A DNA stretch of 64,000 nt from Isoetes taiwanensis (Eukaryota > Streptophyta > Lycopodiopsida > Isoetales > Isoetaceae). Below, in pieces: positions 1 through 12,683 of the stretch. The first letter of the stretch is position 1; every line of letters begins with the position of its first letter. The stretch lies in assembly GCA_021234155.1 (NCBI GenBank), contig JAJEKV010000027.1, positions 6,905,035 to 6,969,034 of the forward strand, written 5' to 3'. A program made the position numbers and the translations under genes. The notes under the pieces are model-generated. The model did no database searches, was not told the origin of the DNA, and saw nothing but the letters and a program-made list of their open reading frames with translations.

Positions 1-9
1 AAGGGGAAC

Positions 10-1964
10 ATGGAAAGAGGGCAAGATATTCTAACAGTGACTACGGAGGAGGTGTCGGATGGGATTAGCAAGTTATCATGTGGAAAGGCTGCTGATATAT
101 CAGGTTTGATGGCAGAAATGCTAAAGTGGGCAGGGAATAATGTATTAGAAGTAGTAACCAAAATGATCAATGATGTGTTACAGGAAGGTTTCCCGCCAAC
201 ATGGCAACTAAATAGAGTTATACCGATACATAAAGCCGGGGACGAGAAAAACCCAGACAATTATAGGACCATTATGATAAGCAGTTTGTTCTCTAAACTT
301 TTTGCAACAATTATTGAAACAAAAATCAGCTCATGGGCAGAAGAGAAGGGGGTTCGGGCAAAAGGGCAAGCTGGCTTCAGACCAAAAAAATCAACCATTG
401 ATCATCTGGTGACCTTTAGGGCTATGATGGATTCCGTAAAAGGCACAAAAGACCAATGTTTGCCACTTTTGTGGACTATTCTAAAGCTTTTGATATGGTA
501 CGAAGGGAAAATCTTTGGGAAAGTATGCTTACTGTTGGGGTGCCAGCCGACTTGATGAACTCTGTGGCTGTCCTATACGAAAAGGTATGGGTTCAACTCT
601 CATTTCCCTTATATGATAATTGTAAAGAAAGAGTTGAAAGCAATATAGGAGTGAAGCAGGGGTGCCCGCTTTCTCCTACATTATTTGGCATTTTTATGGA
701 TTCGTTGGAACCATGGATTGAGCAGCAGGGAGGAGAGGGCACAAGTTTGGGAGGATATACCATTTCGCTGCTGCTTTATGCGGACGATGTGGTATTACTT
801 TCTAGGAGCCAGGGAGAGATGCAGAAGCATTTGAACGCGATGAATACGTTTTGTGGATTAACAGGTATGAAAGTCAATCTTAAAAAGACTAAAGTGATGA
901 TATTTGGGACTCTCAAAACCTCGAACTTTACTTATAAGGAGGAAGAGGTAGAATTGGCTTCCAGTTATAAATATTTGGGTTTGATTGTTAACCAAAATTT
1001 TAGATGGAATGATACTGTAGTTAACAGGGTAAATGGAGGCATGAAAGCTTTTTTTGCCATGCAAAGGAAATGTAAATCTGCTGATATATTCCATTTTCCG
1101 CTGAAGAAGCTCTTATTTAAAACATTAGTCCAAGCAGTGGTCCTGTACGGCTGTGAAGCTTGGGGGCCAGGATTGTCCCAATGCATGTGGAAGAGGGTAG
1201 AGAACATACAGAAAAATTTTTTGCTGGCTGAATTAGGGGTCAAAATGCAGACAACATATGCTATTATGCTTGTAGAGTGTGGGATGATGCCATTGGAAGG
1301 GGAAGCACTATACAGGCTTATGATTTATGTAAGAAAGGTGTCAAATATGGGGGAGGATGCTCTACCAAAGCTAGCTCTTATGGAAACCACTCATAAAGGA
1401 TGGTTCGCAGATGCTAAAGACTGGTTGAAGAAGTGGGGGATGAACATAGAAGATTTGCCTTTTACCAAGGATGATATCAGGCAGTGGGTACACCAAAATG
1501 TGCAGCAATGGATGTGGCGACAACCGGGGGTGAAGGCCGTGTTTTATAAGGAAGCAATGAATCCTGAGATGAATGAATGGTCTTATCTATCTGATAAGTT
1601 ATCTATTAAATTGCGGCAGACGATTTGCAGGTTTCGCCTAAGCTCCCACCATTTGGGTATTGAAGTAGGGAGATGGGGGAAATTTGCGCTTGACAAAAGG
1701 GTATGCAGAGTTTGTGGAACAGATGAGATTGAAGATGAAGTCCACGTTACTTTACACTGTCCAGCATATCAGAGTATCCGAATGAAGTATGATATAAATG
1801 TAGAGACGCTTGCATCATTTTTTAAGCTTCCCTCTATTAAAGTAGGGAGGTATTTGTCAGAAATGTTACAAATTAGAGAGATATCAATCAGGAACTATCA
1901 TTTTCTGCTGGATGAATATGAAAATAATGAGAGAGAAGAGGATGATATTCATTTGGACATGTAA
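10..1964 (+). pseudogene. LINE reverse transcriptase (3' part of ORF2), one frameshift
   Basis: Non-LTR retrotransposon polymerase cut by the window edge, so the endonuclease is not seen. The first frame (10-555) holds the N-terminal RT motifs, including GQAGFRPKKSTIDH. The second (456-1964) holds DYSKAFD, GVKQGCPLSP and the catalytic YADD at 777-788. The C-terminal zinc knuckle is CRVCGTDEIEDEVHVTLHC, preceded by FRLSSHHLGIEVGRW. The frames are offset by one base in a short T run near 459-461; otherwise the reading is open to the stop, so this copy is young or the shift is an error. The knuckle style (RLSSHxLxIExGRW, Cx2Cx8Hx4C) differs from the usual plant L1 type, which is also present near 38.1 kb. 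RT assignment is certain; clade is not. Confidence 0.93.
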
Positions 1965-2038
1965 TACTGGTGATGAACGTCTCATAGACCTGATGGTCTC
2001 GTAGACGTGATAATTTAAATATTCTATTCTATTCTATT
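1965..2038 (+). repeat. LINE 3' UTR with double-stem hairpin and TTCTA tail
   Basis: Directly after the RT stop, 1978-2007 folds as an outer CGTCT/AGACG stem and an inner AGACC-TGAT-GGTCT stem. TGATAA and a (TTCTA)n tail follow, running into a CT array. The same layout recurs at the other LINE ends in this window, so it is the family's 3' terminus and probably the RT recognition structure (inference). Confidence 0.75.
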
Positions 2039-2087
2039 CTCTCTCTCTCTCTCTCTCTCCTCTCTCCTCTCTCCTCTCTCTCTCCTA

Positions 2088-2160
<73 letters not shown>
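2039..2160. repeat. (CT)n microsatellite 1
   Basis: Nearly pure CT dinucleotide array, interrupted by a few TCC/TAT variants at its left edge. It starts exactly where the LINE TTCTA tail ends. Apparent coding frames here (poly Leu-Ser or Arg-Glu) are artefacts. Confidence 0.97.
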
Positions 2161-3146
<986 letters not shown>

Positions 3147-3151
3147 AATCT

Positions 3152-3420
3152 CTCTCTCGGCTCTTCAATGGCAGCCTTCATCTCCTCTGTTTCTTCCACC
3201 TACCATTTCCAAACACCAGGTCATAAGATCTTCTTCCTCCTTCAGGGACAATGTCTTTGGCTTCCTTCCATTCTTCACATGGGAAAGATCAAACAACCAA
3301 TTCCTTGTGTGAGGAATTCCATATTTTCTAGCAACCTTACGGATGCTTGAATAGCCTTCCTCAGCTTCTTCAATGGCAGCCTTCATCTCCTCATTAGTCC
3401 ATCTTCCAATTCCTAAAAGA
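3152..3420 (-). pseudogene. psq/CENP-B-type transposase N-terminal fragment
   Basis: The minus frame 3386-3165 encodes MKAAIEEAEEGYSSIRKVAR followed by KYGIPHT and LSLKEEEDLMTWCLEM. This is the psq-type helix-turn-helix plus start of the CENP-B-like domain found at the N-terminus of pogo/Jerky-type transposases. No DDE catalytic region follows. A short piece encoding the same KAAIEE segment is repeated at 3160-3195, next to the CT array, so the fragment has been partly duplicated. Confidence 0.65.
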
Positions 3421-4051
3421 AAAGGATTTAGGCTTGAGAGGCTTGAACAACCGAGAGCAAAGGAAAGAAAAGCTTGCAGATTCTTATGAGGATGGATCTT
3501 TACCCCGGAAGAAAAATATTCCTAAGGTTTTTCATGGTCAGATAGGAATAGCTTGAACTCTCAATGGTTGTAAAACATGCATGCAATCGAGGCCATTGAG
3601 GAATATCATGGACAAAGATGGATTCTCATCCTCAACCGGGGACCATAAATGATGGAGATTTAGAAACATGGGAAATAATAAACCAAATAAGACGCAGTTT
3701 TGAAAGGCTTGAACAACGTGATCCAAGCGGGCTTGAGCAAAAACCCTAAATGGAAAGAAAAAAAGGTGTAATATTTTTGGTTGCCGACCGACCGTAAATG
3801 GATCATCTTATGTATCTGGATTAAAGATAGTAGGTCGTCCAATGGTGGAGCGTCTACTCTATCCGATGCCCTTTTTGAAGGGGAAGAATATGTCCGCATG
3901 TTTATAAAAAAATATCTTTTTTCATTAAATTTTCTTCCTCCACGAAAATTTAGAAAAGAACATTTGCCAACGTAATTTCATCAAGTGAGTGACTAGGTAA
4001 GGTTATCGATCTGGCCGAGGCTGATATCAAAAAAAGAGACACCGAGACTAT
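3421..4051. other. No gene seen
   Basis: AT-rich sequence between the transposase fragment and the hairpin at 4052. Short ORFs on both strands match nothing recognised. Confidence 0.6.
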
Positions 4052-4138
4052 ACGTCCGAGGTCAGATATTTGCACGTAAGGCCGAGGCCTGCTAGGGCCG
4101 AGCCGAGGCCTTACATGCAAATATCTGGCCGAGGACGT
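4052..4138. repeat. 32-bp inverted repeat in GCCGAGG-rich block
   Basis: Arms 4052-4083 and 4107-4138 are complementary at nearly every position, with a 23-nt loop. The block 4010-4175 carries many copies of GCCGAG. It lies downstream of the RPN11 stop. It could be a foldback element or a structured RNA; it is not a gene. Confidence 0.8.
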
Positions 4139-4680
4139 ACAACCGAGGCCACGCATTTTTGGTTATAGCCGAGGCAAAAACCAATGACCACCTTATCAGG
4201 CTGATAACTATATCTCCTAGTTCTGATAGCTAGTTATCACTCCTATGAGTGATGACTTAATTATCGAACTCTCCGATAACGTCAAAAATGCTATTCAACG
4301 TAGACACACTCGAAAATACATATGCTTCACTATCCTTTGCATGCAGACATGTGGCATCTCAACTTAAACTCTTATGCACAAAACAATTTCAACAGGCAGT
4401 TCCCAACAAACTTTATTTTCATCCATGCACAACCACTCAAGATGCTGCATAACTGCAGCTGTTACTTGTGGTTCACATCATGTTGGTAAACCTACCAATG
4501 AAAGTCGAGTCAGATCAAACCAAAAAGAATGGAGTCAGCAATCCCATTCAAAAAAAATGACGTGTATTTCAGCAAATGACTTGCATTTCAGCAAAGTACA
4601 TAACCTGTAGGAATTGTAGAAATTGTACAAGTTTTTCAAAGAAGCATAAATGATTGATATTTAAACTAGAGCATGCCCTA
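4139..4680. other. RPN11 3' flank, no other gene
   Basis: Probable 3' UTR and downstream sequence of the minus-strand RPN11 gene. No unambiguous polyadenylation site is assigned and no ORF is supported. Confidence 0.5.
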
Positions 4681-6335
<1,655 letters not shown>

Positions 6336-6512
6336 GGCGAAGCCGGAGTAGGGTGCCTGTGAAATGTGGGTCGAAAAAAGTAGGGCATTTGTGTATGATT
6401 CACTTTTAGCCAATGGTGGCCCACGTTGTGGCCATGGCTACATGTTTGAGCCCATGGCCATCAACTGTTTAACATGACCATGACAACCGTTGCACATGTT
6501 CTGAGCGAATTA

Positions 6513-6624
6513 GGATTTTTGGGTTGCTCAGGGCAATGTTTGGGTTGCTCGGCAATGTAGAAAAACATTGCCCTGAGCAATCTAAAAATCCATCTGTTGT
6601 CTGTACGTGTGCCTCACGTACAGA
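6513..6624. repeat. Two adjacent hairpins upstream of RPN11
   Basis: Arms 6513-6540 and 6562-6591 are complementary over about 28 bp (core TTGCTCAGGGCAATGTTT) with about 20 nt between. Immediately downstream, 6600-6624 is a perfect 10-bp hairpin, TCTGTACGTG/CACGTACAGA. They sit 180-290 bp upstream of the RPN11 start codon. A foldback element or promoter structure is possible. Confidence 0.75.
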
Positions 6625-7399
6625 CAAGAGAATCTGTTGCTGCACGTGGGGTTGGAATATTCAATAATATCCTTGGCGTTTTATCTGTGGTTGCAGTAAT
6701 TTATCCTAAGTTTGCAGGTTTTGAATTTGCACTTTGTATTTTGTTATGGATTTTTTGGGTTTTTGCTATGTATGGAAGTTGTGCAAATGTACGAATACCT
6801 AGGAGTGGAGTCCACTACTACCACGTATTGCGATACTTGTACTAGGCAATGGATGACGATAACTGAAAGGCTTTCTATGCAATCAGAACAACTGTCACAG
6901 AGCAGAGCTTTACGGCTGGCCACATCAGCCGCACTTGTTCAGGGTGTCGGTGGAATCGGTGCTTCTATATGAAGTGGAAGTATATCATTTTTCACTTGGG
7001 AGGACTTGGAACAGGTACATAAAGCCTTTCTAACTTGAGCACTTCGAGTCAATTTCACGATCCCATATGAAATTCTTTTGCAAGAGATTGGCTTCCTACC
7101 TCTTCAAAGAGCTACTCTAAACGTTACATAATATACTGTCAGAAAATGGTTAAGCATAGGAGACTCACGCCTTGCAAACCTCACTCACACGTTAATGGCC
7201 ATAAGTCCACAACACCGCAAAGCTTGCTGGAAAGAGAAATGAGCCATCTGGTTCTCCAGATAGAATGTGCAGGAACAGGGGTGCATAACAATGGGGATCA
7301 AAATCGCCCAAAATAGTATCTGAACATGAATTTCCTAAGTAAGCTTTGGGAAAACAATCCTTTGGAATTGGTAAAGACATCGCACTACAAAAATTAGAT
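6625..7399. other. No gene seen
   Basis: Short ORFs only, for example at 6597-6845 and on the minus strand at 7192-7380, none with recognised domains. The right part may be degraded LINE sequence leading into the next feature. Confidence 0.5.
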
Positions 7400-7925
7400 T
7401 AATCCCACGCTTGCTAGGGGTTCACAGCGGTACCTGTTAACACATTTACCGATGCAGTCCATTCGCACAGGAGCATACCGCCTCATAATTGAGAAGCCAG
7501 ACGGGTTGGGGAAGAGCGAGAAAACATGATATGCCAATGTTACCAACTGGGAGTTATCGAAGATGAGTGTCACGTGCTTCAAAATTGTCCACTAGCATTT
7601 GCACCTACTAGGCACGATATGTTGGGTTGATTAGACCTAACCAACTGCTACATGTCATGATGAACACACCTTCAGTGGAGACACTAGCATCTTATTTTTA
7701 GGAGGTACTAAACATGCGAGCTCAATACTATATTGACATGTACAAATGTGCAGTTCATCAGCAAGCTTATTATTACTAAGTTCTTTCGCTAAAAAATTCG
7801 TTCGGGCGAGGGTTTTTGAAATCCCAAATATATAATAACTGCTTATTCTTTGTCAGTTTGATTGTTTGTTTGTATCCCATAGGCCATCTGGTCTCCGTAG
7901 ACGGCTAAAGACAATTCAATTCAGT
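7400..7925 (+). pseudogene. LINE remnant: zinc knuckle and 3' end
   Basis: Decayed copy of the LINE family at the window start. IRTGAYRLIIE is followed, after stops, by a knuckle reading CQCYQLGVIEDECHVLQNC near 7530-7600. The 3' UTR hairpin (AGGCC/GGTCT inner stem) is at about 7874-7903. The tail has drifted to an AATTCAATTCAG-like repeat. Confidence 0.75.
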
Positions 7926-9290
7926 TCAACTCAATTTTATTGATAAGTTGCAAATGGGACATATGATATTGATTTCTAAATTAGTGTCATAAAAGCTTTC
8001 GATGCATGTGATCCACACTGTATATGATCTACGAGATTTGCAATTGTGTGACAAATTCATTAATTGAGAGCATTAGGACAAATATTTTTTTGGTAGTTAT
8101 TCAAGGTATTCCAAAAGATTAGGATGTTAACAAATTTTACAGTAAAAAATCATAACATTTCGACACCAATATAAACTACTTCATAGGTTAAATCCCTCGA
8201 CCTTATGCATTCATACTATATAATCTAGGCCTAAAGCACAAAGGCCCAAACTTGCTCTTCCTTTTGTCTCTCCCCCTAGGTAACACCCACCATAGTGCTA
8301 GTTGCAGGTAATGATTAGTAGACATATCATATGAGTTTTGAAATCTTATGCAATTTACAATATATGCAGGTCAAAATGAATAGGATAGAAAACACGATAG
8401 TCAGAAGCTTACAAAGGACATTTAGCTTAAATTAGCACATTAGTTGCTTTGAGAGTTGGTTTTTGGGTTGCCCAAAAGCCAAACTTTAAGAGAGGTGGAT
8501 TGATATTATTTAAACATGCTAATTCCATGGATGAGATTGAAAATCTCTTTGCATTGAATAGTTGAGGTCAAAAATTTCTCAGCATTATTTGAAGTTACCC
8601 GGTTGATTTGGTTGCCATTGGTTGTCGTGATACACTGTTAGAGAGCCAACCGATCGTTCATGGAAAGAAGGTCTTAGGGCTACCAAGAGCTGGAAGTCCG
8701 TGGTCGTCGAAGAGACAATTGTGACCAATTGTAGAAACTGGTCTTTCTCGACCTCTGGATGCTTCTACAACTCTTCTTGCCGACAACATGTTTGTAGAGA
8801 AAAAACCTCATATTGGAAGTTCTTGAAGCAATTAATTGTGGTATTGCATATTTCGGAAGAATCACAAATGTAGGGTAGGTAGGATCATTAAATGGTGGTG
8901 CCATAAACAAAAAGCTTAAATCTGGATCAATCCTAGCAGGATTCAAGAAACGAATATTGCTTTCACCGCTGATAATAAGTTCAACTATAGCTATTCTGAC
9001 ATCTAATGATACTAATGCTTGCTTCATTGGCACCTATCATTGCTTATACAAGCTGTATGTATGTTTATTTATCTAAAGATCAATTGTTTATGATATTGGG
9101 CTTAAGTTTTTCTTTGTTTATGATGCTAGCTTAAGTTATCAATCAGAATGTTTGTAGCCTGGAGTTTTGGTCATAGATGGCAGAGAAGTTCCCATATTTT
9201 TAAAATTAAATATGATGCATATGGCAGAAAAGAAGAAACATACAAAATTGAATAGATAATGGAATCATATATTCATGTATAAATTGAGAA
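7926..9290. other. No supported gene
   Basis: AT-rich. A 117-codon minus ORF (9033-8680) has no recognised family and no context supporting it. A perfect 17-nt palindrome, TTTTGGGTTGCCCAAAA, lies at about 8461-8477. Confidence 0.5.
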
Positions 9291-9299
9291 TACATATCT

Positions 9300-9601
9300 G
9301 TCTTGAGAGACAACAACAGCAGACTGGAAGGGCTCTCCCGTACTTGTCAGATGCTTGAGTTGAAATATTTGAGAATATAAAAAATAGGCCAATTTATATA
9401 AGCAGATGAAACGGTATATGAAAGATCATGAGGACATATCTCTTGGGGAAAGGACATGACAATTGGAAAAGACATGTCTATTGGAAGACATGGATCAATG
9501 AGGTGGATAATGGCTTATGTGATTTATGGGTAAGGTGGCACAATAGAATGCATGACGGTTTGTAGGCAGCAGATAACCTGCAGAATCCCATTCCGTTAAC
9601 A
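9300..9601 (-). repeat. Copia 3' LTR (left edge uncertain), with PPT at 9602-9610
   Basis: After the RNase H region, the minus strand reads a purine tract AAGGGGGAA (9602-9610) followed by TGTTAACGG, the expected PPT then TG start of the 3' LTR. Inside the LTR is a TATA box (GCTTATATAAATTGG, about 9391-9405). I could not fix the outer end because no second LTR is available for comparison. Confidence 0.6.
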
Positions 9602-12600
9602 TTCCCCCTTAGCCAATGCCTGTCAGATTGTCTTCTATGTTCAGACTTTGTCTTCATCAAATAAATTTGTCTTTTGGTAAAGGTTTTATAAGAAAATCTG
9701 CTACCATATCTTCATTGGAACAATATTGAAGTTGAATCTTGTTCTTAAGGATCTTTTCTCGTACAAAATGGTACTCGATTTCAATGTGTTTTGGTCTAGC
9801 ATTGATTCTCGAGTGTGTTGCCATGCTGATGCAACTTGTACTATCAGTCTTGATTAAAACTGGTCCTTGAAAAGTGTCATAATATCTTCAAGTAATCCGC
9901 AGAGCTATATAGCTTCTTCTGTTGCTTGGAAAATAGCTATATATTCAGCTTCAGCACTGGATAAGGAGATTGTAGATTATTTTTTACTACACTAGGAGAT
10001 GGTGCTTTTTTCAAGTTGAAAGGGAATCCGGTTGTGGATTTGCAATTTTCAACATCACTGATATAGAATAGAATAGGAAACATCAATATAACCTGTTAGT
10101 GTGAGCAAACTACCCTGCAATATAAATCCAAATCTAGGGGTGCCAGAAAGATAGCGAAGAATTCTCTTCGCTACAGCCCAGTGCAGGGGTCCTGGATTAC
10201 TCAAGAATTGACTCACAAACCTGATTGAGTAATACCAGGTCTTGTACATATAGCAGCATATATGAGATTGTCTACTGCACTTGCACAGGGTGTATTCTTC
10301 ATGATCTCTTCTTCTTGAGGATTTTGAGGACACGTATCTTTGGATAATTTTACATTCATATCCATTGGAGTACTTGTTGGCTTGCTCTTATCCATCTCAT
10401 AATTCTTTAAGAGGTCTTCAATGTATTTTTGTTGACTGAGATGAATTGACTTCTTTTTTCGTTTTCTTGGGACTTAGATTCCTAAGCAGTAAGCAATTTC
10501 ACCATAATCAATCATTTGAAAGTTACGTGTACATATCCAATACAACCAAACACTTTTAGATGGGATAATGGGTTGCTTACCACCAATCCAAGCTTCATAT
10601 GAGTTTGATCTCGCAAAGCTTGTGTAGGCAACCTACTTTCAATACAGATAGCTATGGTTGGAGGTTCGGCCCAAAAGTAAAGAGGAAGTCGACTCAAATG
10701 CAACATATTTCGTTCATTTTCAGTAAAGGTGTGATTCCTTTTCTTGGCTACACCATTATGTTGGGGAGAGTATGGGAGCGTGAATTTTCTATCAATTCCT
10801 TAGAGATATATTCACCACCACCATCATATATATTTCACCACCATCATCAGATGTGAGACACTTGATGGTCCTTCCAAGTTGGTTTTCGACGAGAGCTTTG
10901 TATTATTTAAAAGATTCCTGCAAATTTCTTAAAAAAAAAAGAAGAAAATACAATGGTGTATCTAGAATAATTGTCAATAAAAGTGATGACATATTTACAG
11001 CCATTATCAGAAAGTATTTTGGACTCACCAATGTTGGTGTGTACCAAGTCAAGTAGATGCTCGGCTCTTGAATGACTGACCTTGGGAAAAGATAAGTGAT
11101 GATGTTTGCCAAGTAAACGTGCTTCACATACTGGCAAATGGGTATTTGGCTAGATTTGAAAATTTCGAACCATCTTTTTGGAGTGGATTTGGTTCAAGTC
11201 ATGCAGTCCAACATGTCCCAATCATAAGTTCCATTGATAAATCTCATTGGAAGTGGTGGTCACTGCATTGACAAAGTGTTGAGGCACATTAGAAAGTGGG
11301 AATCTATGAAGATTTCCTTCGCGTATGCCTTGAGCAAGTTTGCATCCATTGGGATCTTGAAATTGGCTCTCATTGATGCCAAATTGTACTTTTAAACCAG
11401 CATCATAAACCTTTCTAATTGAGAACAAGCTCTGGGTCAAACAAGGTACATGTAATACATTATGTATTGTCTTGGTCGATCCATCGGGATTCGGGCATTT
11501 GCACCAAAACTTTGCCTTATCCTTCAATGCTGAGGGGACTATCATCTTCTAAACAGTCTGCCCAAATGGCATCTTCTGATATGTGATAAATGAATCACAT
11601 TATGGAGTCATATGAGTGGTACATACTGAATCTGAAAACCAATTGGTAGAATGGTTAGTCACAGAAGAACATGAAACTTGTGAGACATGTAACCTTTATT
11701 GATGATCATTGGTGATCACATTTGCCTTGTTACGCTCTTTTGCAAGTAGTGTGTAATGTCTTTGGCATAATGGTTTGGTTTGTCACAGTAGTTGCATGTT
11801 AGTTTATGATATATGGGCTTCTCGTGCAGGCCTTTGTTTGCATCATCCTTGTTCAAGGATTGATTATTCAAGGACGAACTGGATTTTGAATTGGGTCAAA
11901 ACTTGGGCTTGCCTCCATATTTTGACTGCTTGTTGCTCGAGTATAGACAATAATTCCATCTAGAAGTGTTCAACGACTTTTCTCTAGTTTCTTATCGAAG
12001 AAGCATGACTATGGTGGATTGCAGTGACATGATATTGAAGATTGATGCGGCTGATCTGGCAGCTTCCAATGCTTGAGCACCTACAGATTGTATAAAAGTA
12101 TCATAGAATAGAATAGAATAGATTAGGAAGGAGGCAAACTTCATAGAAGGGTCATCACTGCATCAAAATCCTGAATTGGAGAGCCTTGCTCCAAAAGCTT
12201 CTTGAATTATTGATAGATTTGGCCATGCTTTGATTTTCCACCATTTGGAGAGATTTATAAAATTGTTTTCTTAGAAAAAGTTTGATGCATGCATCTTGAG
12301 GTTCATAAATACCTAGATGTTTCCAAGCTTCTCTGGACGTTTTGGCGCTACTGACATGAGTCATCATATTGTCCTTTAGATTGAGCATTATAGCAGCGAG
12401 TGCTTTACCATCTCGAGCCTCCCATTTTGCCTTGTCCTCTTGGGCAATTGATCGTACTTCAGAACCATCAACTATTCTCTATAAATCTTTTTCTAGATGC
12501 AGCATCTTCATCTTGAGTCTCCAATGACGGAAACCAATGCTGTCAATCTCTCTATGAGATGATGTGCGGCGGTTAAAGTAGTAGCCATGATTACAATTTG
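9300..12600 (-). mobile_element. Ty1/Copia retrotransposon, internally deleted
   Basis: Minus-strand order: gag-like UBN2 region at 12540-12155 (WRLKMKMLHLEKDL, then LFLRKQFYKSLQMVE); zinc knuckle CNYCDKPNHYAKD near 11780, whose last Cys is Ile; GAG-pre-integrase region 11545-11222 (VLHVPCLTQSLFSI); integrase DNGCKYVITFIDNYSRY at 11137-10907 and VFGCIGYVHV at 10706-10512; then directly the RT C-terminus (LSQQKYIEDLLKNYEMDKSK) and RNase H ending ADFLIKPLPK. The RT palm with its YVDD box is missing between about 10512 and 10440, so the copy is defective. Many stops and shifts occur. The polypurine tract and one LTR are at the left; no right LTR is seen before the next gene at 12684. Confidence 0.88.
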
Positions 12601-12683
12601 ATTATAAGGAAGCAATCGTGAAGGGCAAAATTTTGTCAGCCTCAAAAATGTGCTTCTTCTGCGGTACAGGTTGTCTCTTCGTG

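Noticed and set aside
8680-9033. 117-codon minus ORF as a gene
   Set aside because: No recognised domain, no supporting context.
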